Assembly: GCA_905250885.1 (NCBI GenBank)
Contig: CAJNOQ010000464.1
Span: 4,428 to 49,913, forward strand
Reading direction: 5' to 3'
Length of the DNA: 45,486 nucleotides
DNA from: Didymodactylos carnosus
Taxonomy: Eukaryota; Rotifera; Eurotatoria; Philodinida; Philodinidae
Below are positions 1 through 11,578 of the stretch, in pieces (the stretch's first letter is position 1; every line of letters begins with the position of its first letter). The position numbers and the translations under genes are program-made. The notes beneath the pieces were generated by a model that saw only the letters and a program-made list of their open reading frames with translations, was not told where the DNA came from and ran no database searches.

Positions 1-1
1 T

Positions 2-58
2 TTAGGTGCTAGTTTGAGTTTAGTTATTCGTACTGAGTTAGGGGTTATTGGTGGGTTG
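2..58 (+). other. cox1: mitochondrial cox1 fragment (chimera or NUMT)
   Basis: The frame starting at base 2 reads LGASLSLVIRTELGVIGG, which matches the conserved N-terminal part of cytochrome c oxidase subunit I in the form found in bdelloid rotifers. The match stops at about base 55-58, where the sequence turns into runs of T and G instead of the expected next cox1 residues. The piece is too short to function. It is either a short nuclear insertion of mitochondrial DNA or, more likely because it lies at the very edge next to artefact-like sequence, a misassembled or mis-joined read end. The match rests on recall of the family, not on a search. Confidence 0.7.
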
Positions 59-143
59 GTTTTTTTGGGGGCGTTTTTTTATTGTTTTGTTTGGGGGGGG
101 GGGTTTTTGTTGGGTTTGGTTTTTTTTTTTGGGGGGGGGGGGT
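48..143. repeat. G/T homopolymer tract
   Basis: About 95 bases consist almost only of G and T, with runs of 11-12 G and 12 T and just one A and one C. Nothing else in the window looks like this. It resembles poly-G sequencing noise at a contig end more than genomic DNA. The reading frame that crosses it is not a gene. Confidence 0.6.
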
Positions 144-363
144 TAGAGCACATCATAAGAATATTATCATTTTTCAAGAATGAACGAATGACGGAACAAT
201 ATATTATTGATCAACAAGGAAAGATATGGAGCAGAAATTTCTTTTCTTTCCTTTTTTTGACGTTTTACCTAAATATAGTCCCACATTCTTGGGCAATGAT
301 TAATTATAACACAGGACAACAAACATAATTTCAAAATTACTCTTAGCTAATAAAACTTGGATT

Positions 364-1425
364 CTAGAGATTGTAGACCATAATGGGACTGCTGTTCAAA
401 ATGCTAAGAAAAGTCACAAACCTTGAACAACAACATATTTTCCAATGTAACCTTAGTTGACGATCACTTTGTTGTGTTATGACTAGTGAATTATTTGACT
501 TAATTTGTTGAGAAGTTGTTGACACAGCATCTGTATCTAATTCTAATGTATGTGCATCAGATGTTGATAATCGATGTTGCTGACCACCATGTACACTTGT
601 GACTGCTGTTTGACCATTCGATGTATTCGCGGTAGCGATAGTACCGACATTAGTGTTACTACCACTATTTAATGCTGACCATGATGATGGATTACAATGT
701 TGTGCTTGTAATAAATGTAATTCTTTTCGTCTTTTCACCGTTTCACGATAAATACGATAGTATAGAAGGCACATAAGTGTTACTGGTAAATAGAAAGCAG
801 CAATGGCTGTTGGAATAGAAAATACTGCTTTATCTGCAAATGGTAATTTACAATGTGGTTCTTTCATATTTGATGTATGAATTACCGAACTATCAATATA
901 CGGCCAAGCAAATATCCACTATAGAAAAGCAAAAGTGCATAATTTTTATGAAAAAATGACAATCTCTTGTCTACTTACAGGTGTCCAAATGAAAAAGGAT
1001 ATTGTCCAGCCTAAACATATCATAGCAGCCGCTCGTCTGGGTGTTCGTTTAGCACGATAGGTCAACGGACGTGTGATGGATAAATAACGATCAAAACAAA
1101 TTAGTAATAAATTGGCAACAGATGCATTACTCATTGTATAATCCACACTCAACCAAATATTACATAAAAATGAATTAAATGGCCATGTATTTGCTACTGT
1201 ATACGTAATAAAAATAGGTATGGAAAAAAATCCGATGGTAAAATCGGCAATAGCAAGAGATAGTAAAAAATAATTTGTTACCGTACGCAATTGTTTATTA
1301 ATACGAAATGAAATCATAACAAGTAAATTACCTGTAATAATTAGGACGGATAATATAGAACCACCGGATATAACTAAAACAGTTTTATATAATGATTGGG
1401 TACAATTGTTGCATTCTGAATCCAT
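364..1425 (-). CDS. muscarinic-type acetylcholine receptor, 3' part missing
   Basis: Class A G-protein-coupled receptor of the plasma membrane, expected to bind acetylcholine. Exon 1 (1425-979, 149 codons) carries TM1 with GNLLV, TM2 with LAIAD, and TM3 with SVDYTMSNASV followed by DRY and RPLTYRAKRTPRRA. The TM3 aspartate and the RPLTYRAKRT loop are diagnostic of the muscarinic subfamily. The donor GTAAGT and the acceptor before 918 join in phase 0. Exon 2 (918-364) carries TM4-TM5, including TAIAAFYLPVT and YRIYRETVKRRKEL, then a long Ser/Thr/Asn-rich third intracellular loop. TM6 and TM7 are absent: the frame stops at 364, a possible donor lies near 415 (phase 2), and the remaining 360 bases encode no TM6 helix. 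The gene is therefore cut by the suspect window edge or truncated. Family assignment is secure; whether the gene is functional is not. Confidence 0.9.
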
Positions 1426-4387
1426 AATGTATCGTATTTTTACATCAGTAAATGGTCAACATTTATTTAATGTTTAAAGTCTGCTGTCGATGAATATCAG
1501 CATAAAAAATAAAAATATCTGAAGCGAAAAAAACGGATAAAAATATTTGTCATTAATTGTTTCATTTACAGAATGATCATCGAATCATAAATGTCATTCT
1601 GTCAAAACTTTTGAGTTAATCACCAGATAAAAGTACTGTCATATTTATTAATCAACAGGAGCATTTATTTTATACAGTTAATGATGTCAAATTATCTAAT
1701 TTGTATTTTCTATATCATTATCTCTTTTTCAGTGCACAGTCTCAAAGGATCGAACTTTAAACATAGCCATAAAAAACACTCACATACTATAATCTCAGTT
1801 ATATATAAATATCAGTTCCATAACTGGAAACTTCTCTTCTCATCTAGGTATCTTTCAATTATGATATGTAATGTTTTCAGCTTCTAGTTTTTATGAAATG
1901 TTCATTGATGTTTTTAGAAAAATATTCTTCTCATGTTTTCGTTTTATCTATGAAGAAAATACAAGAAAATAAAAAAAAATGACTCTCTAATCTATTTGCA
2001 TATAGATGTATATAATTAGTATTTTCGTCCCATTACATATATATATATATAAACTAATATCACTTTACTCTCCTTAGAAGACGAAGAAAAAAAAAAACGA
2101 CGAATTTTTTTTTTTACTTTTATATCCAAGTAAGTATAACTCGATAAATAACATCGATGATAAAATATACAGTGAAAACACACAAAAAGTGTTATCTTCT
2201 CCATAAAACATATTGCGATGAAGGATTCTCTTTATAAATGTTCTAATAATTTAGAAATAATTATTTAGACATTAAAATAGTATGATTCTCTATCATCTGT
2301 ATTTTATACATAATGTATTAACAAAGATGAACAAAAAGAAACTAACCGTGATAGTCAGCCAGTAAAACATATGAGAAAAATTTTTATGAACTAATAATAA
2401 CTTAAAATTAGATTCTATAATTGAGGTCATTTAAAATCATAATGGCATTTTATTCTGTTAGAGAATGTTGTTATTGTTATTATTGATGTTGATAGAATAT
2501 AGATTATATATCTTTACAAACTTACTAAAATGCTAGTCCGGATAGTGATAGTTTAAAGACATTATAGTAGAATAATGTAGTCATTATAACCTTTTGTTAG
2601 TAAAACAAAAATAAGGAAACAATGGTGTTAGAGAGTATTGTATTATATCAATGGTTACATTTTCTTTATTTTTTGTTGTCAGTTTGATCAGATAAGATAT
2701 TAAAATTGATGAATAACTGTCAAATATGTTTACATTTGTAAAACTCATTTTAAGATGTATTATATTACCTGAATCATATGAATAATAAAAATCAAACAAT
2801 TCTAACAACTATAATTTTCTCTCTTTTATTTTTAAGCATTATAGTCATATATTATCAAAGGTAATAGTAAGATTAAAATCGATTGATAGATAAATGATGT
2901 CGATTTTATATTTATAGAGAAAAAAATACTCTACGAGGTCATTATTATTTCCACTATAAAACTTAATTTATATGTTAAAAATTTGATATCTGTTAGATAT
3001 TATTATTATCAACTTAGTGTCGTTCAGTCTAAGAAGTTATAAATTGTCAATTATGACACTTGTTTTATGACAAGAGACAAGGGAATCGTTGTTGTTGTTA
3101 TTATTCGTCAGGATTTATCTAAAAAATTTTGAAAGAATTTTATAATCATATAGATAATTATTCGTAAAAAAAACAAACATTTATCTGGTTAGACTATAGA
3201 CAATCTAATTATGAGAGATGTCAAAAATAGTTTTTTTTTTTGTGTGTGTTTCTGATCTTACAATACGCGATTATCTAGCGAGAAAAGGGCACTATATTAA
3301 AATGGAAGTATATAAAGTTAGCGACTGTATAATGTCAGTCATGTAAGATTAAGCGTCCAATAAATAACTTATCAACTGTAATGCTCTTATATCAAACATA
3401 TTAAAAAAAGTGTGAACAATAATGAAAATTTTTATTAGAATACCAGTAAATAATCTATTATGGTCTCTATTATCATCATTTTTTTTTCTCTTATATTTTT
3501 AGATATAAAAAAAGTGATTAGATAAGATCACTTATCGAGATATGTATTGGCATCACTTTCTAATGGTGTTGTTTGATCTTTGTAAACACTAAAATAGAAT
3601 ATTTGACATTGAAATAGAAATAGTTCTTTGTCTGACACTGAGCTTTTATTCCAAAACTCAACTATTTGTCTATATCTAGGCGTTATTTTTCAAGAGAATT
3701 TTCGGATGAAATAAAACAAACACTCAAAAAATGACTATATACAGTTACTGAAAACTAAACTATAGTATATGTCACTATAACTAGCTGATAAATACCCTAC
3801 ATTTTGTGTTTCGCCTTTGTAGTAGTAGTAATACTAGTTGATATGTAAAATATTTTTCTCTACCGTATCTAAAAAATTTATTTTAATTATTTGTCAACTT
3901 ATCTGAGACGAGGCAATTATTTCTACAGATAGAAAATCAAAATTTTTTCTCTTTCCATTTTAAACATTTTCATTCGTAAACGATTATAAAAAATACAAAA
4001 AAAGAAAAAAATTCTACATTTGTCATACGCTACCTTCAAGAAAAACTTTTAATTTTCTCTCATATTAGCTGTAAATTATTATCGTTTCTCTCTTTCCATC
4101 AAGAACTATTAACAATTTACTATCCACATTTGGAGAAAAAAAAACTGTATTAGATCTATTTCTTCTTCGTTTACAATAGTTAAAAGTCACATTCTATTTG
4201 TTTATACGCATGAACAACAATCAACATAAACACATAATATAACTAGATAAGACACGAATGAGAAGAAAAAATTGTTTTATGGGTGACAAACCCAATAGGT
4301 ATTCGCTTTCTTATCGTTAAGTAGTACAGTATATTATAGTAGTAGTAAATGATATTTGCTTACGCATCATCAGACTTTGATAAACAC
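1426..4387. other. AT-rich intergenic DNA
   Basis: I see no gene here. It contains an (AT)n tract at 2036-2052 and many A or T homopolymers. The 5' flank and promoter of the receptor gene lie at the left end. Open frames here are short and of low complexity. Confidence 0.5.
2036..2052. repeat. (AT)n microsatellite
   Basis: A short uninterrupted run of alternating A and T. Confidence 0.9.
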
Positions 4388-4664
4388 CAATCTTTGCCCG
4401 CACTGGGCATGCATCGATTTCTATCGGTATATTTCCCTCTGTTTCAGAATAAGATTGACTGAAAATTGTAAACTTTGACGGCTCACTTTTGTAGAGCAAA
4501 CATTTTTCTCCAAATGAGAGATGGCACAACCCTTCATGGTACCCTACATCGGTATTAACCGCTATCGGTCGTGGGATGTTTAGCAAACATTTTTTATCTG
4601 AGTACTGATTCAACATGGAGAGTGCTGTTATATGTCATTTTCTAGAGAAATGTTTGCTCTACAA
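4388..4664 (-). repeat. dispersed ~280-bp repeat, copy A
   Basis: This segment is repeated in inverted orientation at 7661-7942. The two copies differ by one substitution and one 4-bp indel as far as I can read. In the minus orientation the shared part is open and starts MLNQYSDKKCLL; in copy A the frame is open from 4616 to 4317. The motif AGCAAACATTT / AAATGTTTGCT occurs in both orientations inside and at the edge of the unit, as in the terminal inverted repeats of a small DNA transposon. I do not recognise the encoded peptide. Either it is the end of a transposon or a recently copied exon. Confidence 0.8.
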
Positions 4665-4679
4665 GATTGAATCATCAAA

Positions 4680-5660
4680 AACATGTTAAAAGATCATTTT
4701 GTGGTACTAAACATTTCATATGAAACGAAGGAAAATTGTGACTAGTAAATCTTGGTGCATGCTTAGCTCGCACATAAAACAGATCATCTGTGTAAAGAAA
4801 AATGACTGATTAAAAGTCATTTTCTTGAATTGAATGTGTATGTGTTTGGAAATAAGGCTAATGATAGATTCTCTGGGAGAAAAACAGACTATTACGTTTA
4901 TTAGTTTCCGCTCCTATATCTTAGGATTTTTATCTTTTATTGCTCAAATGACTAATTCAGAATTTTGTTGATAACTATATTAAAATAAATCAAAAAGTCG
5001 TATGAAAATTGTTATTATTAAACACTACAAGTGCATTTTCTATGATGATCAATGTTCGACACTTAATAATTCTTACACAAGAATGTCGAATATTTGATGT
5101 AATCAAAAAGGATATAAGTAGGATACTTTTGTAGTGAATATAAAAGCGTCTATTATATCGGAATTTTTTACACATTACTAGTGTATCCGTTTTCATCTTT
5201 ATGATTATGTTTGACATAGACTTTTTTATTGATTAATAAATTATACAATTATCGAAATATTAATTTCTATTAATTTCTTTCGACAAAGATATATAAGATA
5301 GATGATCAGAAAGAGTTTATAGACTAACAAATCACTAGTTTATTTATCTATCAAATAAATTATTAAAAAGAAATTCACTTTTCAAAAGAGAATTTGATGC
5401 AATTAATGATACTGACTACATTAATTATTCAACACTTACTTTCAACATAATTGTATTTATACAATATTGATAGAAATCGTAATCAACACTCTAAAAATAC
5501 CTTCAAGGAAGAAAAATTGATTAATAGAATTAATAGAAATTTGACAAGATTTCTATGTTTGTAGGAAAAAAATTAACTATTTATAATAATAAATGAGCAT
5601 TTATTTGAATAAATAATTGCCTACGACAAATGTAACAGAAATCATGACTGAGAAAAAGAA
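4680..5660. other. AT-rich stretch without recognised genes
   Basis: I see only short, AT-rich frames of low complexity and no recognisable protein, RNA gene or repeat. Confidence 0.4.
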
Positions 5661-5667
5661 TAAAGCA

Positions 5668-5675
5668 TAGAGAGA

Positions 5676-5729
<54 letters not shown>
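5668..5729. repeat. (AG)n microsatellite
   Basis: About 30 AG units with a single AC interruption at 5688. A frame across it on the minus strand would give a Leu-Ser repeat and is not a gene. Confidence 0.95.
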
Positions 5730-5732
<3 letters not shown>

Positions 5733-6917
5733 ATCATAGGCAAAAACATTGATATCTCTCTTTCTGTGTATGTATAACCGAAGAACAAGTGAAGGGAGTG
5801 CTGCTGAATATAAATTAGAAATATATAAAAAGAAAAATATGAAGAACTAACAAAGACAAGAGAAGGTCTCATTTATATTTTAATACGTAGACGTGCGGAA
5901 ATACACATTTTATAACATAAAGTGAGATTTTTAAGGAAGATATAAATTATTAAATAATTAGTTCAAGAACTATAATAATACAGGACTATTTAAAGAATAT
6001 ACACCCAAAATCTAAATTTTGTATCAAGTGTTTTATATTCATCGAATTTGATTATCTAATCATACATTATACATTTTATTGTGTATTGTGCACGTTTATC
6101 TGGATGAAGAGTAGAAACATAAGACTCAAATTAAATCTTGAGACAACTCTCTGTACAATTTCTATATCATAACAAGAAAATCCTTTTCTATCTTTTTCTC
6201 GAGATATCAGATTGTTTTCTTGTTGTTGCTATAGAATGAATTTGAATTTTAAATCCACCTAGTTCAGTTTGTCAGTTCACATTGGACTTTCGATCTTATC
6301 CTGTTCTACTTGGAATTCTAATCCTAACTGGATCAATTTAGAACCATTCGTGTCACAACTAGTTGATGTTCAAATTTCAATATTAGTCAGTTGAAATTAG
6401 AATTATAATCTCGCCTAGGTGTATTGATAACCGATTTTTAACCTAAACGAAAAAAGTCGATTTTGAACGATTACATTAAAACAGTCAACACTTTGAGTAA
6501 TAAAGCGTAGGCCGAATAGAATTTTATCGATTGAGGATGACGTTCAGACTGAGGTTCTCTAATTTAAACTGAACTATTTTTAAACTGAAAAACAGCACAA
6601 TTAAAAAAGGAAGTGCAGAGAAAACACTTCTGTTTGCTAAAAATAGATGGCAAATACACAACCATAATAGAACCTTCGCAGCATCGAAAGCATATGGTGA
6701 AATTCTAGTCTACTCTTAAGAGGGTGTCCTTATTCAGAAAGCTATTTTCCAAAGATTGCATTAAAGAATAAAAGACAACCGATTCATTTCTATATTCATG
6801 TAAAATGAGATTTATTTTGTATAAGCTTACCTTTTAGACGATGTTTAGATAAAAAACAATAACGGTATGAAACAAAGCTGAAATTTAGGCGTGTGAAACT
6901 AGGTTTTGGGAAAAAAT
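5730..6917. other. intergenic DNA without recognised genes
   Basis: No convincing frame or known repeat. The part at 6240-6640 is slightly less AT-rich than its surroundings and may be an old, unrecognised element. Confidence 0.35.
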
Positions 6918-6919
6918 TA

Positions 6920-7012
6920 TATAGGTTATATTAGGTTATAGGTTAGGTTACGAACATTAATAGGTTAGGTTAGGTTTAGGTTACGAGTTTCGTAGGTTAG
7001 GGTTAGGTTGTG
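6920..7012 (+). repeat. degenerate TTAGGT/TTAGG telomere-like repeats
   Basis: About ten copies of TTAGG, TTAGGT, TTAGGTT or TTAGGG are scattered over ~90 bases, interrupted by TTACGA and similar variants. The array is internal and lies far from any visible chromosome end. It may be a decayed interstitial telomere-like tract or the tail of a retroelement. Confidence 0.7.
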
Positions 7013-7082
7013 AAAACTTTTATAGGTTCTTTCAAAATCTTTCAAAAATCAATCTAGTTCTCCAAAACGTTAAATGTCGATA

Positions 7083-7175
7083 TATCGCTGTTTCACATGG
7101 ATGGATAGTCCAAAGTATCTCTATGGAAATGAGTGCCAAGCGAGATGTTGGTTTTCAGTGGTTCGGGTATGATGC
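7083..7175 (-). repeat. dispersed repeat related to 26459-26560
   Basis: The reverse complement contains ACTGAAAACCAA, CTCGCTTG and GATACTTTGG in the same order and spacing as 26466-26530. It is more distantly like the arms of the foldback element at 39.2-40.7 kb. This points to a diverged family of non-coding mobile elements with at least four relics in this window. Confidence 0.6.
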
Positions 7176-7302
7176 GGAATTTCTCAGAAGGCCTAACACT
7201 AGTGACGGTGACTTCGAATAATTTTGGAATCACGTAGATTATACGTAATCAACCACACTGAATTTGATAGCAATATCTATTTCAAAAACCGCAAAACTTG
7301 AT

Positions 7303-7656
7303 ATAAGTCGATTATTATGAAAATTCAGGTTTTCTGGCCGTTTTCATCTAGAAAATTCATTACATCAGAACGACTGCAAAACTTTCAAAATTTACAGTAT
7401 TTAGAGTATTATATATCATAAGGATAATAAATAAACAAAATATTCCACAAACTCTTATGGCCCTCTGAAGAAATTTCCAGAAAACCTATGTTTAAATCCA
7501 TGTGTAAAACACTGTTTTCTTTATTTCTTAATCACAATTAGCAGATAAAACTAATAATATTCTGAAGTTTTGCAGTCGTTCTGATGTATTTCAGTGAGCA
7601 ATGAATGTTCTAGATGAAAACAGCCAGAAAACCTGAATTTTCATAATCGACTTTTA
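7303..7656. mobile_element. foldback element with ~90-bp imperfect inverted ends
   Basis: The left arm at ~7303-7400 (containing AAATTCAGGTTTTCTGGC) is the inverted match of ~7560-7656, with small indels. The ends begin near CTTGATA/TATCAAG. The interior has no frame. I could not find a clear target-site duplication. The element directly abuts the repeat at 7661. Confidence 0.75.
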
Positions 7657-7660
7657 TCAA

Positions 7661-7942
7661 GAGCAAACATTTCTCTAGAAAATGACATATAACAGCACTC
7701 TCCATGTTGAATCAGTACTCAGATAAAAAATGTTTGCTAACCATCCCACGACCGATAGCGGTTAATACCGATGTAGGGTACCATGAAGGGTTGTGCCATC
7801 TCTCATTTGGAGAAAAATGTTTGCTCTACAAAAGTGAGCCGTCAAAGTTTACAATTTTCAGTCAATCTTATTCTGAAACAGAGGGAAATATACCGATAGA
7901 AATGCATGCCCAGTGCGGGCAAAGATTGGTGTTTATCATTAA
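7661..7942 (+). repeat. dispersed ~280-bp repeat, copy B
   Basis: Inverted, near-identical copy of 4388-4664. It carries an AAC to ACC change and lacks four bases just before ATGCATGCCC; the indel shifts the frame that is open in copy A, so the open part ends at 7946. The right end falls just beyond the broken 3' end of the ADP-ribosyltransferase relic at 7956, which suggests the insertion of this repeat truncated that gene. Confidence 0.8.
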
Positions 7943-7955
7943 CTAAATTATCCAT

Positions 7956-8377
7956 CTATAAATTAGTATTTGTTGATGTACGATCACCAATGTTGTTCTG
8001 AATAATTTCAAGTTCATTGGGGGGAATTGTCATACCTCGATAGACAGTTAATTGTGGTGGTAATGATTGTAACGATTCTAAATAGAGATGATTTAACTTC
8101 TGATGTAAATCAGCTAGAATAAATCGAAATTTGAACAAGATGTCGATGTTTTCTGTCTGACATGTACTTTTGGCAACTGTGTATAGAAACAATCAGTTGG
8201 TACCAGCTTATAACATGGCTCAAATTGTATTCTTTTCTCGAAAGTATCGATAGTTTGTAATTGCCTTTCATTTGTTTTGTATTGTAGACGACATTGTTCA
8301 ATCGTATCTGCTTTTGCACGAACTGCCGTATGATTTGGTAAATGCAATAAGATGTCAATCAATAACTGATACCACAT
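7956..8377 (-). pseudogene. NAD+-arginine mono-ADP-ribosyltransferase fragment
   Basis: The family transfers ADP-ribose from NAD+ to arginine in proteins and is expanded in bdelloids. The minus strand shows the N-terminal half of the catalytic domain in two frames: 8377 to about 8180 (starting MWYQLLIDILL) and then about 8190 to 7956 (including FRFILADLHQKL and LTVYRGM). The Arg of VYRG is the first catalytic residue of the R-S-ExE class. The STS and ExE parts that should follow are missing, because the match stops at ~7960 beside the repeat at 7942. One frameshift plus the 3' truncation make this a dead copy. Family recognition is from recall of bdelloid proteins. Confidence 0.75.
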
Positions 8378-8821
8378 AAATTTAACATTTTCTTTGCTTA
8401 AATCTCATATTGATTTTTCTGTTGAATTTAACAAACAAAAATTGTTCAGTATCAAATTCTACACCGAATGAGTGGAGGAAAGTTCGAAAACACGATTCTT
8501 AAATCGAAATTTACGAAACATTCGACTATTAAAAATACTGTTTTGGAATTTAAAAATCGAGTTTTCAAAATTTCAGAAATTCCTCAGCTTATCCTGTGCA
8601 TAATTTGATTCTGAACAACATTTTTAACGAAACTTTTGTTCCAAAATTGCTCCCTGCAGCAAAATCGTATTCAAGGTTTTTCAGAAATACTGTTTACTGG
8701 GAAAGTTAATCGGCCAAGTCAAACTCAAAAAAATATCTCAGTCAAACTGCGTCAGAAAACAATGAAAATTTTTCCTTGGCTACATCTCGATGTGTCCGAG
8801 CGATTGTCGCAAGAATTAGGG
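8378..8821. other. unassigned intergenic stretch
   Basis: An 89-codon frame at 8636-8905 runs into the direct repeat that follows and matches nothing I know. I see no other structure. Confidence 0.3.
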
Positions 8822-9185
8822 CATTATAAATCAGATCATAGTTTGAATATGGATAAAAGTGATATGGATTATGAACATAGACAGTGTGGAGCTATCGAAC
8901 GATAATCGCTGTGTAAGACTTTGGCTTGTGTTTACACGGTTCTGGTTTTGACGTCAAAAGACGTCTCTTAAAAAATGTCAGAGGTATGACTTTCTAGTTT
9001 AATTTTCTCTAACGGTAGCAATCACATTAATATGTACACCATTGGATAGAGCAAGTCTTCGTCTACAAGCTCATATTCTAAAATAACTTCATACACAAAA
9101 TAGTAGTTCTTTAGCTGGAAACTAGAAAGATCGTCTCAGAGCATACATATCCCGTTTTGGAGTCAAAAACTTATAGTCGACTTTT
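8822..9185 (+). repeat. dispersed direct repeat, copy 1
   Basis: It matches 17218-17522 in the same orientation, from ATAAATCAGATCATAG to AAAAACTTATRGTCG. This copy is about 60 bases longer in its right half (around 9073-9135). Probably a non-autonomous mobile element, but no terminal inverted repeats or target duplications are clear. Confidence 0.8.
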
Positions 9186-9438
9186 GAGCTTGGCGATGAA
9201 AATGACATCTCTAAATGGCTAAGAAATGATCAAACAACTTCGAAATACATCATGTGATAATGAACTAGAGAATAATGTATCGCCTTTGCTAACAAACAAA
9301 GTTGTCTAAGTCAAACTTATTCTTATAAATAAATTTTGATTTTGTACTTGATTAAAGGTCTTCAGTTTTGGCTTAAAAATAGGTTCACTAACTAGAAATC
9401 GTTGACATGTTGACATATTAACCATTCTTTTTCTTTTC

Positions 9439-9584
9439 CAGAAAATACTGAATATGATTCAATATTACGTGCTGTAAAACTTTTCGTTATTAATAGTTAT
9501 GGTGCTTCATCGCTGTATTTTGCTCCGGATGAAATTGTTGTTGTTGATAAGAAACGTAATGAGATAAATCGCATACTTCATTAA
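9439..9584 (+). pseudogene. possible orphan last exon
   Basis: A polypyrimidine tract ending TTTTCCAG is followed by an open frame starting ENTEYDSILRAVKLF and ending NRILH with a TAA. The amino-acid composition looks coding, but no upstream exon was found and the family is not recognised. It may be a relic of a gene broken by transposons. Confidence 0.3.
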
Positions 9585-9599
9585 AAGGCGGTGTAACTA

Positions 9600-11040
9600 A
9601 TAGACAATAAAAAGAAGCGCATTGACATTTAAAGATGAATTATATTTCGTTGGAAGTGTTAGTCAAATCTCATTTTTGATAACTCAATCTGCGCTACTTA
9701 TGGTGCACGATGATAGCGGAGGGCCATAAGTTATTGATTTCCCAACAAAGAACGTATAATAAACTTCAACTGCACTTCTTTTTCGACGAGGAATAGTTTC
9801 CAGAAAGGACCGTTTATTTATTTGAACTGAAAGAAATCAAAAAGAAAAATAATTGACGGTAAAGCATGATATAAAAATAAACATAAAACTAAAGTTGTGG
9901 AATTATTCTCAATTGCTCTCTCATGCCTTCGGGTTCTGGAATATTGACTCTATGAATGTTCACTTACTAACAGAGTTCCGTATAGACTCAAAATTTTGAG
10001 TTCAAAGTTTTGTATTCAGTCCACAGATTTCAAAAAAATATTCCAGTCCAGTCGATTGAGTAAATAGTCCAACAGAATTTGCAAACTTTTTATTTGACAG
10101 TCGCATGTGTTATGAAGCGTGATAAAGTTGATGTTATAAGCTTTATTTGATAACTATAATGTGGCGAATTTTGAAGGTTGATTTTTCATTCATGGATAGG
10201 TTTCAAATTGAACTGTTTGTACTTTCTCTAGGTAGTACATTAATGATTACATATAGTGTCTACTGCCAGCTTGAAACAAAGCCAAAATAACTGATTAACT
10301 CAATCAACGTCAGATACAAGTTCTAGCTTGTGTTGTAAAGGCTGAGTTGTTGAACACAACATTTGGCAAAATTCATTGTTCACAATTCGAAAAATTCATA
10401 CTTCTGACCAAAGAATCGGTTATAAATATTTAACAGCAACTTCTTCTCCAAAAATAATTTATTTTGAGTTGACATACATAAGATAAATTTAAACTACATT
10501 TCAGAACAGTGCCATTTTAACTTAAATTATATCGTATAAAACATTATGAAGTTTCTAAAGCATTTTCAAGTTTTTTTATTATTTTGCAAGGTGAGAAGTT
10601 GCTTTTCGATTATCAGAATCACTAAATGAATTTATTTCGATCATACTTTTCAATATTCTGGATAATTGATTCCAACATTGTCAGAACTATTAACGCTTTT
10701 CAGGCAGGAAAATGGACATTCGGAGTACAACGTGTTTGGTCGTATTAAGTCCGCATAAGGTGTCTTTTATATTTTTGCTTTTCATCATTACTACTGGAAG
10801 TTATTATAGTTCGTTGAAGTGTTTGATGGTAAATTGAAGTATTTTGAATCACTATAGCACCCATCGGCTATCGGGAGGGAAAGACGTAGTTCCCTTGTCC
10901 TTCCGTCAAGAAAAGCACCTTTCAGAGCCATTCAACGTCTTAACGTTGTTAAAGTCAATTGATTCAGTCAAAACATCCGAAAAAAAAGAAGCAACAGAAG
11001 TTAATTATGACACGGGAAAGCAACAGTAGATTGTACATCG
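9600..11040. other. intergenic DNA, nothing recognised
   Basis: Only short frames are seen (for example 61 codons at 10844-11029 and about 43 codons from 10158). None resembles a known protein. Confidence 0.35.
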
Positions 11041-11052
11041 GCGGTCAAAATT

Positions 11053-11256
11053 GAGCAAACTAGACGTTGCCGAACTCTCCACGATGTTTTTTCATGGAAT
11101 TGCATTCAATTTACAAAAGGCCCCTTCACATCAAAATCAGCAAAATTATTAGAAAAAGAGCAAAAAAGTGAAATCGACCGAGGGACCTCTCGTAAATTAA
11201 ATGCAGTTCGATGAAAAAACATTGTGAAGAGTTCGGCAACGCCTAGTTTTGTTCAG
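11053..11256. mobile_element. MITE with ~60-bp inverted ends
   Basis: The left end CAAACTAGACGTTGCCGAAC and the right end (reverse complement CAAAACTAGGCGTTGCCGAA) match for about 60 bases on each side, leaving ~80 bases in the middle. There is no coding capacity. A TA dinucleotide brackets the GNCGTTGCCG cores, which would fit a Tc1/mariner-type element, but the match continues outside it, so the superfamily is uncertain. Confidence 0.75.
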
Positions 11257-11482
11257 AAATATTTGCCCTACACGACTGGCCTATTCACAAAAAGTTTCCG
11301 TTGGAATCACGGGATCACGGGAATCACGGGTTACACATGGTTCCATTAATAAAGTGGACACCGATGATAACAGTGAGCTTACAGGCGTTCTGAATGTCCA
11401 ACTTCTTGTATCCGCGTTACTAAAACTAACACTACCATCAGCTGGATGTATGTTTGGATGAAAAATCTTTGTTTCAAATGCA

Positions 11483-11578
11483 GATCCAGATGCTGCTCGC
11501 ATGTACAGAGATAACAGAGAAAACTACAATAAAGAAGCAAAACAATTCACATTACACCATGCTGTTCGTAAACACTAG
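11483..11578 (+). pseudogene. possible orphan exon fragment
   Basis: After a TTTCAAATGCAG acceptor-like site, an open frame starts DPDAARMYRDNRENYNKEAK and ends at TAG 11576-11578. It is charged and helix-prone. The pattern is vaguely like the helical segment before Smr domains, but the length is far too short to claim that. No partner exon is visible. Confidence 0.2.

Noticed and set aside
1..143. Telomere at the left end
   Set aside because: The G/T-rich strand runs 5' to 3' inward, the wrong orientation for a left telomere, and there is no repeat unit.
14..328. Plus-strand 104-codon frame
   Set aside because: It is cox1 scrap, then G/T homopolymer, then unrelated DNA; not one protein.
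5642..5872. Minus-strand frame with a Leu-Ser repeat
   Set aside because: Product of the (AG)n microsatellite.
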